Source: Christensenella sp964494645 (GTDB lineage: Bacteria; Bacillota; Clostridia; Christensenellales; Christensenellaceae). From it: a stretch of 52,315 nt of DNA. Every line of letters starts with the position of its first letter. Position 1 is the stretch's first letter. Below the pieces are notes generated by a model. That model was given only the letters and a program-made list of their open reading frames with translations, was not told the DNA's origin and did no database searches. The position numbers and the translations under genes are program-made. The stretch is from positions 1-52,315 of the forward strand of contig CAZBSH010000009.1 of the NCBI GenBank assembly GCA_964494645.1, in the 5' to 3' direction. Positions 24,157 to 33,503 of this stretch are shown piece by piece.

Positions 24157-25074
24157 CTATTTCCCGCCGATCCCCACCGTAAAGCCTTCTTTCTCTAAAA
24201 GCCTGCTGAGTTCTTCCATGCGCCGCGCCGACGGAGGCTCCAAATCCGGCAGCGCATACCCCATACGCAGACGTTCATACTTCGAAACTCCCAACCTGTG
24301 ATAAGGCAGCAGGTCGATCTTACATCCCGGACTGTGACGCTTCAAGAACGCAGACATACTATAAAAATTGTCGTCGTCCGCATTGATCCCCGGAATCACG
24401 GGTACACGAACGATAATATTCGCGTGTATCTTTTTCAGACGGGCAAAGTTTTCTAAAATCAAGGCATTGGAAACCCCCGTTACCTTCCGGTGCACCTCGT
24501 CATCCATACATTTTAAGTCATATAAAAAGATATCAATGTACTCTGCAACTGCCCTCAGCTTCTCCCAGTCGGTATATCCCGTGGTCTCGATACAGGTATG
24601 ATATCTTCTTTTCTTGGCCGCTATGCAAAGTCCCAATAAAAAAGGATATTGTGTGAATGCCTCCCCTCCGGAGAAGGTGACGCCTCCTCCGGAGTTTTCA
24701 TAGAAACCCTGGTCCTTTTCGATTTCTCTCATCACGTCTTCGACCGACAGGACGCTTCCCGCCATTGTCAGCGCTTCCGCGTTGCATCCCTGCACACACC
24801 GGCCACAATAGGTACACTTCTCTTTATCAATCATAATACCGCCCGGTGCAGATAATATCGCTTCATTAGGACAACTCTTCACGCATCGCAGGCATCCCAG
24901 GCATCGCGTTTTCCACCACATGATCTGTGCCCCGCTGATCTGCGATTCCGGATTAGAGCACCAGTCGCACCGAAGCGGACATCCCTTCAAAAACACCAGT
25001 GTACGTATCCCCGGTCCGTCGTTGATCGCAAACCGCTCGATCTCAAAGACCGTCCCCTCATTTTGTGTTTCCAT
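24157..25074 (-). CDS. Glycyl radical enzyme activating enzyme 3 (radical SAM)
   Basis: A 305-residue activase. NDGPGIRT leads to CxxxCxxC at Cys32, Cys36 and Cys39. Ferredoxin motifs CLGCLRCVKSCP and CTYCGRCVQGCN (~57-98) follow, then VTFSGGEA and IDLLPYHRLG. I set the start at ATG 25074, which matches the length and N terminus of the other activases. A longer frame to 25191 overlaps the 3' end of GRE3 and is rejected. No strong ribosome site is visible, so translation may be coupled to GRE3, whose stop is 22 bp upstream. Confidence 0.9.
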   Translation of the reverse strand: METQNEGTVFEIERFAINDGPGIRTLVFLKGCPLRCDWCSNPESQISGAQIMWWKTRCLGCLRCVKSCPNEAILSAPGGIMIDKEKCTYCGRCVQGCNAEALTMAGSVLSVEDVMREIEKDQGFYENSGGGVTFSGGEAFTQYPFLLGLCIAAKKRRYHTCIETTGYTDWEKLRAVAEYIDIFLYDLKCMDDEVHRKVTGVSNALILENFARLKKIHANIIVRVPVIPGINADDDNFYSMSAFLKRHSPGCKIDLLPYHRLGVSKYERLRMGYALPDLEPPSARRMEELSRLLEKEGFTVGIGGK

Positions 25075-25096
25075 CCCTAAACTACATTCCCCGATC

Positions 25097-27481
25097 CTAT
25101 AGATTGTGTTCCGTCCTCTCGATGATATCATCTTGTGTCTTAGGCTCCAGATCATTAAATAACGCACTGTACCCCGCGACACGTACCACAAGGCTCTTAT
25201 ATTCCTCCGGCTTTTTCTGTGCGTCTTTTAACGTATCCGAGGAAACGATATTAAACTGCACATGCCAGCCCTTTAAGTCAAAAAACGTCTTCAAAAGCCC
25301 CATCATTTTCGCAACGCCTTCTTCGCTTACGAGCGCATCCGGCGCGAATTTCAGATTCAGCAGGTTTCCGCCCGTGATCAGGAAATTTGGCATTTTTGCG
25401 ACTGATTTGAGCACCGCTGTCGGTCCAATTTTATCCGTCCCGTGATAAGGAGAACATCCTTCGGTGAGCGGTTCCCCCGCAAACCGTCCTTCTGCGCTCG
25501 CCATCACATTGACACCGCTCGGTACGTTACCCGAGATCGTCGCCGTACACGGATAACTTAAACATCCGATCGGTCCGCGACCATAACGCGTCGTCTTATA
25601 CTTTGCCTGTTCATCAATAAATATCTGATAAAGCTTATTCGCCAACTCATCCACATCATCTGCGTCATTGCCGAATTTATCCGCCTTGTTCAGCAGCATC
25701 TGACGAATGTTTTCCCCTTCCGCACCCTCAAAGTTGCTCTTCAGCACCTTTTGCAGCTCCTGACCGCTGATTTTCTTTTCTTCAAAAACCAGCTTATCAA
25801 TTGCTTCTATACTGTTTGCCGCGTTTACAATGCCCGTTTCCGGTCCTGTCACCATATCATAGATGCTTCCGCCCTCTTTCGCTGTTTTCCCTCGTCCAAG
25901 GCAATCCTGAACCAGCCCTGAGCAAAACGCCTCCGGCACAAGCTCTTCCACCGCGTAATCAATGACGTGTTCACCCGTTACACGAAGCTTGACAAAATAC
26001 TCCATCTGCCGCGCAAACTCTGCCACGATTTCATCTGTCCCGCCATAAGTTGCAAGGTCTTTTGATGCCGCAAGCGGTATAATGCCCGTCACATCGTCCT
26101 TTCCCTTGTTGAGCGCAAGCTCTAATATCTTCGAAAAGTTCGTAAAACTCATTCCTGCCGATCGATACCCGAATTTTCCGGGGATAATCGGCTCGATGCA
26201 GCCAACAATCGCATAATTGTTTGCGTCGCCGCGTGTAATGCCGCGGCTCATCAGCGATTCGATCATCAATTCATCCGAATGCATCGCCGGCATGCCAAAC
26301 CCAAGTTTTATGATCTCAATACATTTTTTCAAATAAGAATCCGGGTTGAGCTTATTGTACCTTGCCGATACATTGGGCTGCGGCAGCTGCGTCTTTCCCA
26401 CACTGTCTAAGCAAAGCATCGTCAAATCATTGACCGCGTTCCTGCCATCCGGCGTAATCCCACCCAGCGTCAGATTTTGGTAAGTCGGACCTCCGCCTGA
26501 AAACCTCGTATGTGACCACGGTCTGATCTTGATCACGCCAAACGCCTTGATCCATAGACACGACAACAGCTCCACAACTTCCTCTGGCGTAATTGCCCCC
26601 TGTGCAATATCTTCTTTAAAATAAGGATACAAATACTGATCCAGACGTCCAAACGACATCGAATGCCCGTTTGATTCAATTTGCGAAATCAGGTGTACAA
26701 ACCACACCGACTGTAATCCTTCGTAAAACGTACGCGCCGGATGCTCGGGCACGCGCGCACAAACTTCCGCCAGCTTCAAAAGTTCCTGTTTTCGCCTTGT
26801 ATCCGTTTCTTTTTCAGCCAGTTCTCTTGCAAGCGTCGCGTACCGCCTCGCAAAATCGATCACACCCTCATACGCCACGACGACCGATTCGTAAAAAATA
26901 CGTTTATGATGGCTTTGCGGGTCCGTCAGATCGAGTGCCTCCAACTTTTCTTGTGCCTGCTTGATGATTCCCGCTGCGCCGACCTCCAATATTTTTTCAA
27001 AGTCGAGCATAATATGCCCGTCACCGGAAGTCATGTTTCCGTTTGCGGAAAGCACGCTCGTTTTATACGCATTCTTCACATTTTGCGGCAAAGTTGCTTC
27101 ACACCTGTCCTGCAAGGTCTTTCCCTTCCACCACCGCGCGATTTCAAGCAGCTCGGTTTTCGCCTCCGGCGCAACCTTAAACCGGTCTCCCGGGCGCTTT
27201 TCCAGTTCGTCGATCTCCTCAAATATCCAATTGATGCAGTATTCCGGAAAAATCGCAGCCGCGCGCAGCTTTCCTGCCTGATTCCCCGCCAAAAGCTGTC
27301 CGTCTTCAATGAACAGCGTCATCTTATTCAATACATTTTTGAGCGCTTTAGCGCGCCGCAATATCATCGGGTCTGCTTCATAAGTACGGTATGCTTCCGT
27401 GAGGTATCTCGCACGCTCGACGCAAACCTCCTGCTCTATGGTCACAGATTCCTGCTTTAGTTTTTCAATACGCAATTCCAT
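25097..27481 (-). CDS. Glycyl radical enzyme GRE3 (diol-dehydratase-like)
   Basis: A 794-residue GRE with radical Gly770 in RVAGYS, 24 residues from the end, and thiyl loop VGCIEP with Cys428 and Glu430. ESNGHSMSFGRLDQY (~278) keeps the diol-dehydratase His-Ser pair, and GDGHIMLDF keeps the Gly-His. The position 14 after the Cys is Ala. It resembles GRE2 most among the four. The start is ATG at 27481, with GGAGGA about ten bases upstream; the in-frame extension to 27550 overlaps kinase 3 and lacks a ribosome site. It is followed by activase 3. Polyol or deoxy-sugar dehydration is plausible, substrate unknown. Confidence 0.92.
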   Translation of the reverse strand: MELRIEKLKQESVTIEQEVCVERARYLTEAYRTYEADPMILRRAKALKNVLNKMTLFIEDGQLLAGNQAGKLRAAAIFPEYCINWIFEEIDELEKRPGDRFKVAPEAKTELLEIARWWKGKTLQDRCEATLPQNVKNAYKTSVLSANGNMTSGDGHIMLDFEKILEVGAAGIIKQAQEKLEALDLTDPQSHHKRIFYESVVVAYEGVIDFARRYATLARELAEKETDTRRKQELLKLAEVCARVPEHPARTFYEGLQSVWFVHLISQIESNGHSMSFGRLDQYLYPYFKEDIAQGAITPEEVVELLSCLWIKAFGVIKIRPWSHTRFSGGGPTYQNLTLGGITPDGRNAVNDLTMLCLDSVGKTQLPQPNVSARYNKLNPDSYLKKCIEIIKLGFGMPAMHSDELMIESLMSRGITRGDANNYAIVGCIEPIIPGKFGYRSAGMSFTNFSKILELALNKGKDDVTGIIPLAASKDLATYGGTDEIVAEFARQMEYFVKLRVTGEHVIDYAVEELVPEAFCSGLVQDCLGRGKTAKEGGSIYDMVTGPETGIVNAANSIEAIDKLVFEEKKISGQELQKVLKSNFEGAEGENIRQMLLNKADKFGNDADDVDELANKLYQIFIDEQAKYKTTRYGRGPIGCLSYPCTATISGNVPSGVNVMASAEGRFAGEPLTEGCSPYHGTDKIGPTAVLKSVAKMPNFLITGGNLLNLKFAPDALVSEEGVAKMMGLLKTFFDLKGWHVQFNIVSSDTLKDAQKKPEEYKSLVVRVAGYSALFNDLEPKTQDDIIERTEHNL

Positions 27482-27536
27482 TCCTATCTCATCCTCCGGT
27501 AATACGATTTCCCCACCGTTTACCATGTCGTTTCGC

Positions 27537-28457
27537 TCAAAGCACAGCAAGCTTCATAACCTGCTCTGTTTCCTCAAGCGTAGGCATAGACTTCATCGTC
27601 CCTACACGCTGTACAGAAAGCGATGCGACGGCATTCCCAAAATGTGCCGCGGTAAAGAGATCGCATCCCCGCCAGTACGCGTACGCGAACCCGCCGTTAA
27701 ACGAATCTCCCGCACCGCTCGTATCGAGCGCGTCCACCTTATAGCTATCCACCATCATCCGTTCCTTCCCATCCGATACGAACGCTCCTCTGCTGCCCAT
27801 CGTGATGATCACGTTTTTTACCCCTTTGTTATGAAAGAACGTACAAGCTTCAGAAGCGCTGCTTTCGTCGTCGATGGCAAACCCGCAAAAATCCGCCGCC
27901 TCGATCTCGTTGGGCGTAATGATGTCGATATATGGATAAAAGCTATCGTCGATCGGACTGTACGGCGCAGGGTTTACAAGCGTCGTGATCCCTTTCTTCC
28001 TCGCCATCCTGATCGCGTGCTCACACGTCTCCATCGGTATCATGAATTCCACCATGCAAATTTTCGCTTTATCCATGCACGCTTTGTTTTTATCCACATA
28101 CGCGGGCGTGATCTCTCCGTTCGCACCCAAGATGATAATAATGGAATTTTGCCCCGTCTCATTGACAAGCACATACCCCGAACCGCTGTAAACATCAGGC
28201 ACTGTCTCAACAAAATCCGTATTGACATTTGCCCATTTCAAGTCGTCCATGACCGTGTCATTATAATGATCAAGCCCGCCGATCTTGCTCAAAAGCACAG
28301 TCTCCGCTCCCAGACGAGCCGCTGCCGCGATCTGGTTCGCGCCCTTGCCGCCGCCCATGATGGTCACGCCTTTGCCATAGATCGTTTCTCCCGGCACAGG
28401 CAGCCGCCTGTTGTGGATGATATAGTCTACATTGATGCTTCCAATTTCTAAAATCAT
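27537..28457 (-). CDS. PfkB-family carbohydrate kinase (ribokinase-like), kinase 3
   Basis: A 306-residue ribokinase-fold kinase: IGSINVDYIIHNRRLP at the N terminus, GGGKGANQIAAAARLG (~37, intact sugar-binding Asn) and DTSGAGDSFNGGF (~247, catalytic Asp). It is clearly paralogous to kinase 1 at 3720-4631 across its whole length. Its ATG overlaps the DUF362 stop by four bases (ATGA), so the two are translated together. GRE3 follows after 55 bp. The duplication of this kinase in the two operons that share an operator suggests that both operons feed one pathway with two related sugars, or with one sugar in two forms. Confidence 0.87.
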   Translation of the reverse strand: MILEIGSINVDYIIHNRRLPVPGETIYGKGVTIMGGGKGANQIAAAARLGAETVLLSKIGGLDHYNDTVMDDLKWANVNTDFVETVPDVYSGSGYVLVNETGQNSIIIILGANGEITPAYVDKNKACMDKAKICMVEFMIPMETCEHAIRMARKKGITTLVNPAPYSPIDDSFYPYIDIITPNEIEAADFCGFAIDDESSASEACTFFHNKGVKNVIITMGSRGAFVSDGKERMMVDSYKVDALDTSGAGDSFNGGFAYAYWRGCDLFTAAHFGNAVASLSVQRVGTMKSMPTLEETEQVMKLAVL

Positions 28458-29677
28458 TTTTTCTTCTCCTGCTCTGCCCGTAGTTTATCCAGTTCGCGGT
28501 GTACAGACGCGATAGGCGGGCACCCGTCCACACAAATCGCGCGGTCCCCCAGCGCATAACGCAGGTTTGCCGCCGTACTGATTGCACAGTCCCCGATAAA
28601 AAGCGCTTTGCCCTTGATGTTTTCCACGGGTATCTGTTTGGGATTGATTCCCACAAACACGTTGGTTACGCCCGCATTGTCCGAAAAATTCTCCGCCAGC
28701 AAATCATCTAACATAATTTTCGTACGACCATAACAATGTACGCACGGTCCACCCTTGATGATCTGGAAATCAGGATATATTCCGTCAATAGAAACATCCG
28801 GGCGGTCAAACCTCACTTTAACGTCGTCAATCTTTTCGCCCACAACGTCAATGTTGTCCATAAAACCGTTTCCGATCCCTTGCATGCGCGCAATACGAAT
28901 AGACTCCACTTCGTCAGCCCTGATTTCCATGATCTCGCTCGCTACTGCGTCAAGAGATACCATATCCGCCGAAGCTAAAATCAGATCCATCTGTACATTC
29001 GTCCCACACCGCGGACCTAAGCCTTGCATTCCCACAAGCCCGTCAAGAATCGTCAGATGTGTCTTGACCACCTTGTGCAGATCAATGATTTTTTGCATGA
29101 TCTCATCTTTATGCCACTGCACTTTATAATGGTCTGGCAATATCCCGTGATAGTTCTTGAGTCCCAATGTTACAAGCGTTTCGAAATGTGTTTTTAATGC
29201 CGGAATATTAATGACAACATCCGTATCCAACATCTTTTTTGCGATAGGCGCTTCCTGCAGGATAACGCCATCCGGGATTTGCGTCATCACAAATTCATCT
29301 TCATCAAAATCTACGATCTCCGCACCCGTTTCTGCCGCGACCTTTGCCATTCCCGTTCTTTCGATTACATCCTGATTTGTCCAGCGTCCCACCCCCAGTA
29401 TGCTCTTGCACGAGTATGCCGCACTGTCTCCTATATACACCTTGGATGCCCCCGCCTCGAAGCACAGGCTTACCACCGCCTTCACGACCCGCGGATCTGT
29501 TGTCGCCGGCGGCGGATAAGGATACGCCAAATTTGGCTTTAACGTAACCCTGTCCCCACGCTTTACATAGCTTTGCATCCCCCCGACCAGGTCGACCGCC
29601 GACTTCACAGCCTCGTATATCTGCTCGTCCCTGACCTTTGCGATCGACACAGTCGTCCTCTCATACCCGTGTTCCAT
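28454..29677 (-). CDS. DUF362 domain protein (possible iron-sulfur protein)
   Basis: A 407-residue DUF362 protein. Hallmarks are VTLKPNLAYP (~46), a DxR-type segment ATTDPRVVKAVV (~58), NIPALKTHFETLVTLGLKNYHGILP (seen as NIPALKTH at ~156 and LGLKNYHG) and GPCVHCYGR (~308). Two late motifs, GDCAI and DGCPP, add Cys residues (~366 and ~385). With CVHC these could bind an Fe-S cluster, as some DUF362 proteins carry ferredoxin domains, although no standard 4Fe-4S spacing is seen. ATG 29677 has GAGGAAG upstream; a TTG precedes it. The role of the family in GRE operons is not known to me. Confidence 0.8.
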   Translation of the reverse strand: MEHGYERTTVSIAKVRDEQIYEAVKSAVDLVGGMQSYVKRGDRVTLKPNLAYPYPPPATTDPRVVKAVVSLCFEAGASKVYIGDSAAYSCKSILGVGRWTNQDVIERTGMAKVAAETGAEIVDFDEDEFVMTQIPDGVILQEAPIAKKMLDTDVVINIPALKTHFETLVTLGLKNYHGILPDHYKVQWHKDEIMQKIIDLHKVVKTHLTILDGLVGMQGLGPRCGTNVQMDLILASADMVSLDAVASEIMEIRADEVESIRIARMQGIGNGFMDNIDVVGEKIDDVKVRFDRPDVSIDGIYPDFQIIKGGPCVHCYGRTKIMLDDLLAENFSDNAGVTNVFVGINPKQIPVENIKGKALFIGDCAISTAANLRYALGDRAICVDGCPPIASVHRELDKLRAEQEKKK

Positions 29678-29760
29678 CAATATCTTCCTCGCTTTCTTGC
29701 CCGCCTGGGCATTCCGGTAATTTGTACCAAAGCGCCCATTGCTGCTATATCATATATTTT

Positions 29761-32196
29761 TTATACTTCATCATATACCGTGCGCTCAATCAGATCATCC
29801 TGCACTTCTTTGCTCAGTTCAGTGAAATAAGCGCTGTACCCCGCTACACGGATCAGTAGATTTTTATATTTTTCCGGTGTTCGCTGCGCTTTTTTCAAAA
29901 GATCGCTGCTTACCACATTAAACTGGATATGATAACCTCCCGCCAGACAATATGCCTTCAGGAAATTCGCAAATTTTGCAATATCCCTATCCTCCTTCAA
30001 AACAGATGGCGAGAATCGCATGTTAAGAAGCGTACCGTTGCACGCACTCACGCTGTCTACCTTTGCCGCCGATTTGATCAGCGATGTAGGTCCGTTGACA
30101 TCCGAACCGTTGGTTGCGGATATACCGCCATTCGCGAGCGGCTCTCCTGATTTTCTCCCTGACGGCAACGCGCCTGTCGCAAGACCATGCGGTACATTGG
30201 AAGATACCGTAAATTCACCCGGCCAATATTTTTCGCCGTGCGGTCCTTCGTGCTTTTCCACTTCCTTACACCATATCCGACCGGCTTTTTTCACGTAATT
30301 ATCTACAAAATCAATATCGTTCCCATATTTTGGAACACTGTACAAAAGCTGATGACGCAAATCATCGTACCCCTCAAAATCCTTGCGCAGCGCGTCAATC
30401 AACTGGGGCATTGTACAATACTTGTTCACAAACACCGCCTGATCGATCGCCGCAAGCGAGTCCCCCGTATCCGGCACCGCCACACCGTTTACACCGATCG
30501 CCTTGTATTTGCAACCACCGCGCGTCATATCCAGCCCGCTTTCCATACATCCGTCAAGCAGCGATGAAGTAAAGGTATTGGGTGCAAGCTTTCCATGATA
30601 CTTGATATACGTACTGATCGCCGTCGTCGCCTGCTCCACAAAATATGAAAGCTGCTGCCGAAACGCTTCCATCACCTGTTCCATGCTCTCAAAGGTTTCC
30701 GGCTCTTGTGTTTTTGGACCGATCTGCTCGCCCGTTACCAGGCACACGCCGCTGTTTAGGGCAAGCTCCAGGCACTTTGCGACGTTGAACTGTACCGCGT
30801 TCGTCCATCCGCAGCAATTTCCGGAGGTGGAAGGCTCCACGCATCCGACAATGCAGAAATCCCTTGCTTCCTCTAACGTAGCGCCTCGTTTAAGCATTGC
30901 GGGAATCGCAACCTCGTCCATAAACATTTTTGGTTTTCCATGTCCTAATTTGCTGACTTCTGCGAGCTTCCTCAAATACTCAAAAGGCGAGTTTTTATGT
31001 ACACGCGCCGCAAATTCCGGTTGATATAGCGGCACTTGTGCCTCCGCCTCTAAAAACATATAGGTAAGCTCGTTCGTCGCGTCTACACCGTCTTCATCCA
31101 CACCGCCAACCATGATCGTCTGCGTCAGCGAGAATCCTGCGTAATACCGCGCCGTCGTATAGTCCCAAAGCACGCTCATGTGCGAAAATTTGATGAACAG
31201 CAGCTCAATCAGCTCCTGCGCGTCTGCGTCCGTCACACGACCCGCTTCCCTATCCGCTTTATAATAAGGATAGAAATATTGATCCACGCGCCCCGGCGAT
31301 ATCGCCGTGTCATCCTGCTCAATACCGCATAATATAATTTGTGCAAACCAGAACGATTGCATCGCCTCACGCAGCGTCTGTGCCGGATATTTCGGTATCC
31401 TTGCGCATATGTCCGCTATCGTGAGCAATTCTTCTTTTCGTACGGGTTCATCCGTCTTTTCCGCCTGTTCCTGCGCAAGTTTCTGATACCTGTGCGCAAA
31501 ATCTATCACCGCTTCATAAATGATTACGACCGCTTCATAAAAGCTTTTCTTTTCCTGTTCGTCCGCGCCAAGCGCTGCCATGCGCTCTTTTGCTTCATCA
31601 ATCATCGAGCGCGCGCCGCGTTCGATAAACTTTTTATAATTAACATTCAGATGTCCCGCTCCGTGGCGGAGATGTATCTCCGTTCCCGGCGGGATGGTAT
31701 GCACTTTTGCTTCCGATGGAATAGAAGCATTGATGCATTCCTCCGAAAGCTCTCTCATCACATGATATTCAATGGTCTTGTCCGCCCAATACGGGAAGAT
31801 ATCCTCCATCAGCTCTCTTCTGACTGCGTCAGGCATCTCATGCCTGTCATAGGGTCTGTCGATCGGATTTTTCTGTGGATCGTTGAATTCTTTATTTAAA
31901 ATAGTGGTCGAATATTCCGGGTCCACAACCGATGCTCTCGGTTTTGTGGCGACATTGCCCACTATCAGCTCTCCGTCTAAAATATAAATGGACATCTTGG
32001 AAAGAACATTTGCGATCGCCTTCGCTCGGCGGATCTCAACCGGCTGTCCCTCTGTCTGCTTCCAGCTCTGTGTAAAATAACGCGCACGCTCCGCACAAAC
32101 GGAAGCTGTTGCATCAATCGCATTTTGGTATAGCTTCTCCACTCTTGGTGTAATGCTTTTCTTAAAGTTCAACTGATAACTTCCTACGTCCGTCAT
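29761..32196 (-). CDS. Glycyl radical enzyme GRE4 (PFL2 superfamily)
   Basis: An 811-residue GRE with radical Gly786 in RVAGYS, 25 residues from the end, and thiyl loop VGCVEP (Cys452, Glu454), the commonest form in characterised dehydratases and lyases. The following segment GWTNAVQFN aligns with the GWHD-type block of choline lyase/glycerol dehydratase-like enzymes, but the His-Asp is Thr-Asn. The diol His-Ser position reads IEQDDTAISPGRVDQY (~300), so His is replaced by Asp. GAGHLNVNY keeps the Gly-His. It is the most different of the four. AAGGAGAC precedes the ATG. Its activase is probably activase 4, five genes upstream (4.9 kb), not adjacent. Substrate unknown; a charged or amino substrate is conceivable given the Asp. 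Confidence 0.92.
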   Translation of the reverse strand: MTDVGSYQLNFKKSITPRVEKLYQNAIDATASVCAERARYFTQSWKQTEGQPVEIRRAKAIANVLSKMSIYILDGELIVGNVATKPRASVVDPEYSTTILNKEFNDPQKNPIDRPYDRHEMPDAVRRELMEDIFPYWADKTIEYHVMRELSEECINASIPSEAKVHTIPPGTEIHLRHGAGHLNVNYKKFIERGARSMIDEAKERMAALGADEQEKKSFYEAVVIIYEAVIDFAHRYQKLAQEQAEKTDEPVRKEELLTIADICARIPKYPAQTLREAMQSFWFAQIILCGIEQDDTAISPGRVDQYFYPYYKADREAGRVTDADAQELIELLFIKFSHMSVLWDYTTARYYAGFSLTQTIMVGGVDEDGVDATNELTYMFLEAEAQVPLYQPEFAARVHKNSPFEYLRKLAEVSKLGHGKPKMFMDEVAIPAMLKRGATLEEARDFCIVGCVEPSTSGNCCGWTNAVQFNVAKCLELALNSGVCLVTGEQIGPKTQEPETFESMEQVMEAFRQQLSYFVEQATTAISTYIKYHGKLAPNTFTSSLLDGCMESGLDMTRGGCKYKAIGVNGVAVPDTGDSLAAIDQAVFVNKYCTMPQLIDALRKDFEGYDDLRHQLLYSVPKYGNDIDFVDNYVKKAGRIWCKEVEKHEGPHGEKYWPGEFTVSSNVPHGLATGALPSGRKSGEPLANGGISATNGSDVNGPTSLIKSAAKVDSVSACNGTLLNMRFSPSVLKEDRDIAKFANFLKAYCLAGGYHIQFNVVSSDLLKKAQRTPEKYKNLLIRVAGYSAYFTELSKEVQDDLIERTVYDEV

Positions 32197-32252
32197 GATA
32201 AAGTCTCCTTACCTGTAGAAATCCCATCCTACGCAGCGTTTTGAGGGATACC

Positions 32253-32280
32253 GCGGCTGCAGTATAAGGTCTGCAGCCGC
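32253..32280 (-). other. Perfect intercistronic hairpin between SBP2 and GRE4
   Basis: GCGGCTGCAG (32253-32262) and CTGCAGCCGC (32271-32280) form a perfect 10-bp GC-rich stem with an 8-nt loop. On the minus strand no U-run follows, so it is unlikely to stop transcription fully. It would protect the 3' end of the SBP2 message and lies 57 bp before GRE4, where it may also lower GRE4 expression relative to the binding protein. Confidence 0.6.
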
Positions 32281-32312
32281 CTTTCCCTAACATCGGTTGG
32301 TTCTTTTCGTGC

Positions 32313-33443
32313 TTAATACATCGCCGTGCGCGTGTCAACATTCTCCTGCGTCGCCTGTTCCGTTCCCAGGTTGATCTTCTGCGGGATATCTTTGCCCATC
32401 AAGCTTGCAATCGCCGCCTGGCATGCATAATCTCCGTTGTTCATGTAAATTTGCGTCAGCTGCATCTTCCCTGCCTTGATCGCGTCAAATGCCGTCTGCT
32501 GATAGTCGCCTGCGGAATATACCAGGATATCCTTGCCCGGCTCTTTGCCCGCTTTTTCGATCGCTTCGATCGCGCCCAACGCCATCTCATCGTTATGCGC
32601 ATAAACCGCCTTCACATCAGGATTTGCCTGCAACGCGTTTGTCACTGTGTCGATCGCGTTGTTTCTCAGCCAATTACAATCCTGGTCTGCGACCACCTCA
32701 ATGCCCGGGTTTGCTTTCATGATCTCTTCAAAGCCACCTTTTCTGCCTGTCGTGCAGGAAGAACCGGACGTACCTTCAAGCTGGATGATCTTTCCTTCGC
32801 CGCCCAAATCTTTGGCGATCATTTCACCGGCCATCGTTCCGAGCTGCCAGTCGTCTGTAGACATCCATGTAAGATATGTCCAATCGTCGAACGGCTTGCC
32901 GCCATCGATCAATACGACGGGGATATTTGCTTCAGCAGCCTGCTGCAGAGCGGGCGAGATCGCAATACCGCCGTGCGAGCTGATAACGATTGCGTCAACC
33001 TTCTGCGCAATCAAACTTTCGATGTTAGACACTTCCTTAGAAGGTTCGCCTTCGCCGTCCATCATAACCATCTTAACGCCATTCTCATCGCACCATTTCT
33101 GTGCCCTGTCGACCATGTCCAGTCTGTACGGGTGATCCATTACGCACTGCGCAAACCCGATCGTGTAGTTGCCAGCCTTGACTTCATCTGCATTCAGACC
33201 GAAATCGATGGGGGTCGTATCTGCCGGAAGTCCCGACCATTCGCTCGAAACATCTCCGGAAGCAGCAGCCGATTCAGCCGGCGCTTTGGATGCCTCTTTT
33301 GTTTCCGCGGGAGCCTGTGAAGCTTCCTGCGTTGCAGCAGCTGATGGTTCTTGCGAAGCAGCCGGCTCTGCCGGCGCACCGCAGCCTACCGCCATAACAG
33401 CGACGAGTAATACAGCTACTAAGATCATAATCCCTTTTTTCAT
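32313..33443 (-). CDS. Ribose-type ABC transporter sugar-binding lipoprotein (SBP2)
   Basis: A 376-residue periplasmic-binding type I lipoprotein. The signal peptide ends VMAVGC with the lipidated Cys at ~21. An Ala/Ser/Glu-rich low-complexity linker runs to ~70, after which the RbsB-like fold begins (NYTIGFAQCVMDHPYRLDM). Ligand-site and hinge features include NIPVVLIDGG, LEGTSGSSCTTGRKGGFEE (~227) and AVYAHNDEMALGA (~278), the classic RbsB hinge with its Asn-Asp. It is the last transport gene of the two-permease importer, and the strong hairpin after it fits high expression. Binding protein for a monosaccharide or polyol; identity unknown. Confidence 0.88.
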   Translation of the reverse strand: MKKGIMILVAVLLVAVMAVGCGAPAEPAASQEPSAAATQEASQAPAETKEASKAPAESAAASGDVSSEWSGLPADTTPIDFGLNADEVKAGNYTIGFAQCVMDHPYRLDMVDRAQKWCDENGVKMVMMDGEGEPSKEVSNIESLIAQKVDAIVISSHGGIAISPALQQAAEANIPVVLIDGGKPFDDWTYLTWMSTDDWQLGTMAGEMIAKDLGGEGKIIQLEGTSGSSCTTGRKGGFEEIMKANPGIEVVADQDCNWLRNNAIDTVTNALQANPDVKAVYAHNDEMALGAIEAIEKAGKEPGKDILVYSAGDYQQTAFDAIKAGKMQLTQIYMNNGDYACQAAIASLMGKDIPQKINLGTEQATQENVDTRTAMY

Positions 33444-33503
33444 TGTTTTCCCTCCTGTTTTTTCTTCTTTATTCAGGCTTTCACCTGTAGAAAACTAAAT
33501 TTT

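Noticed and set aside
25075..25191. Extended N terminus of activase 3
   Set aside because: It overlaps GRE3 and would add 39 residues absent from the other three activases.
12544..32196. Sulfonate-degrading GRE module (isethionate or dihydroxypropanesulfonate lyase)
   Set aside because: No sulfite reductase, sulfonate-specific transporter or acetaldehyde-processing genes are nearby. It cannot be excluded for a single GRE, but nothing supports it.
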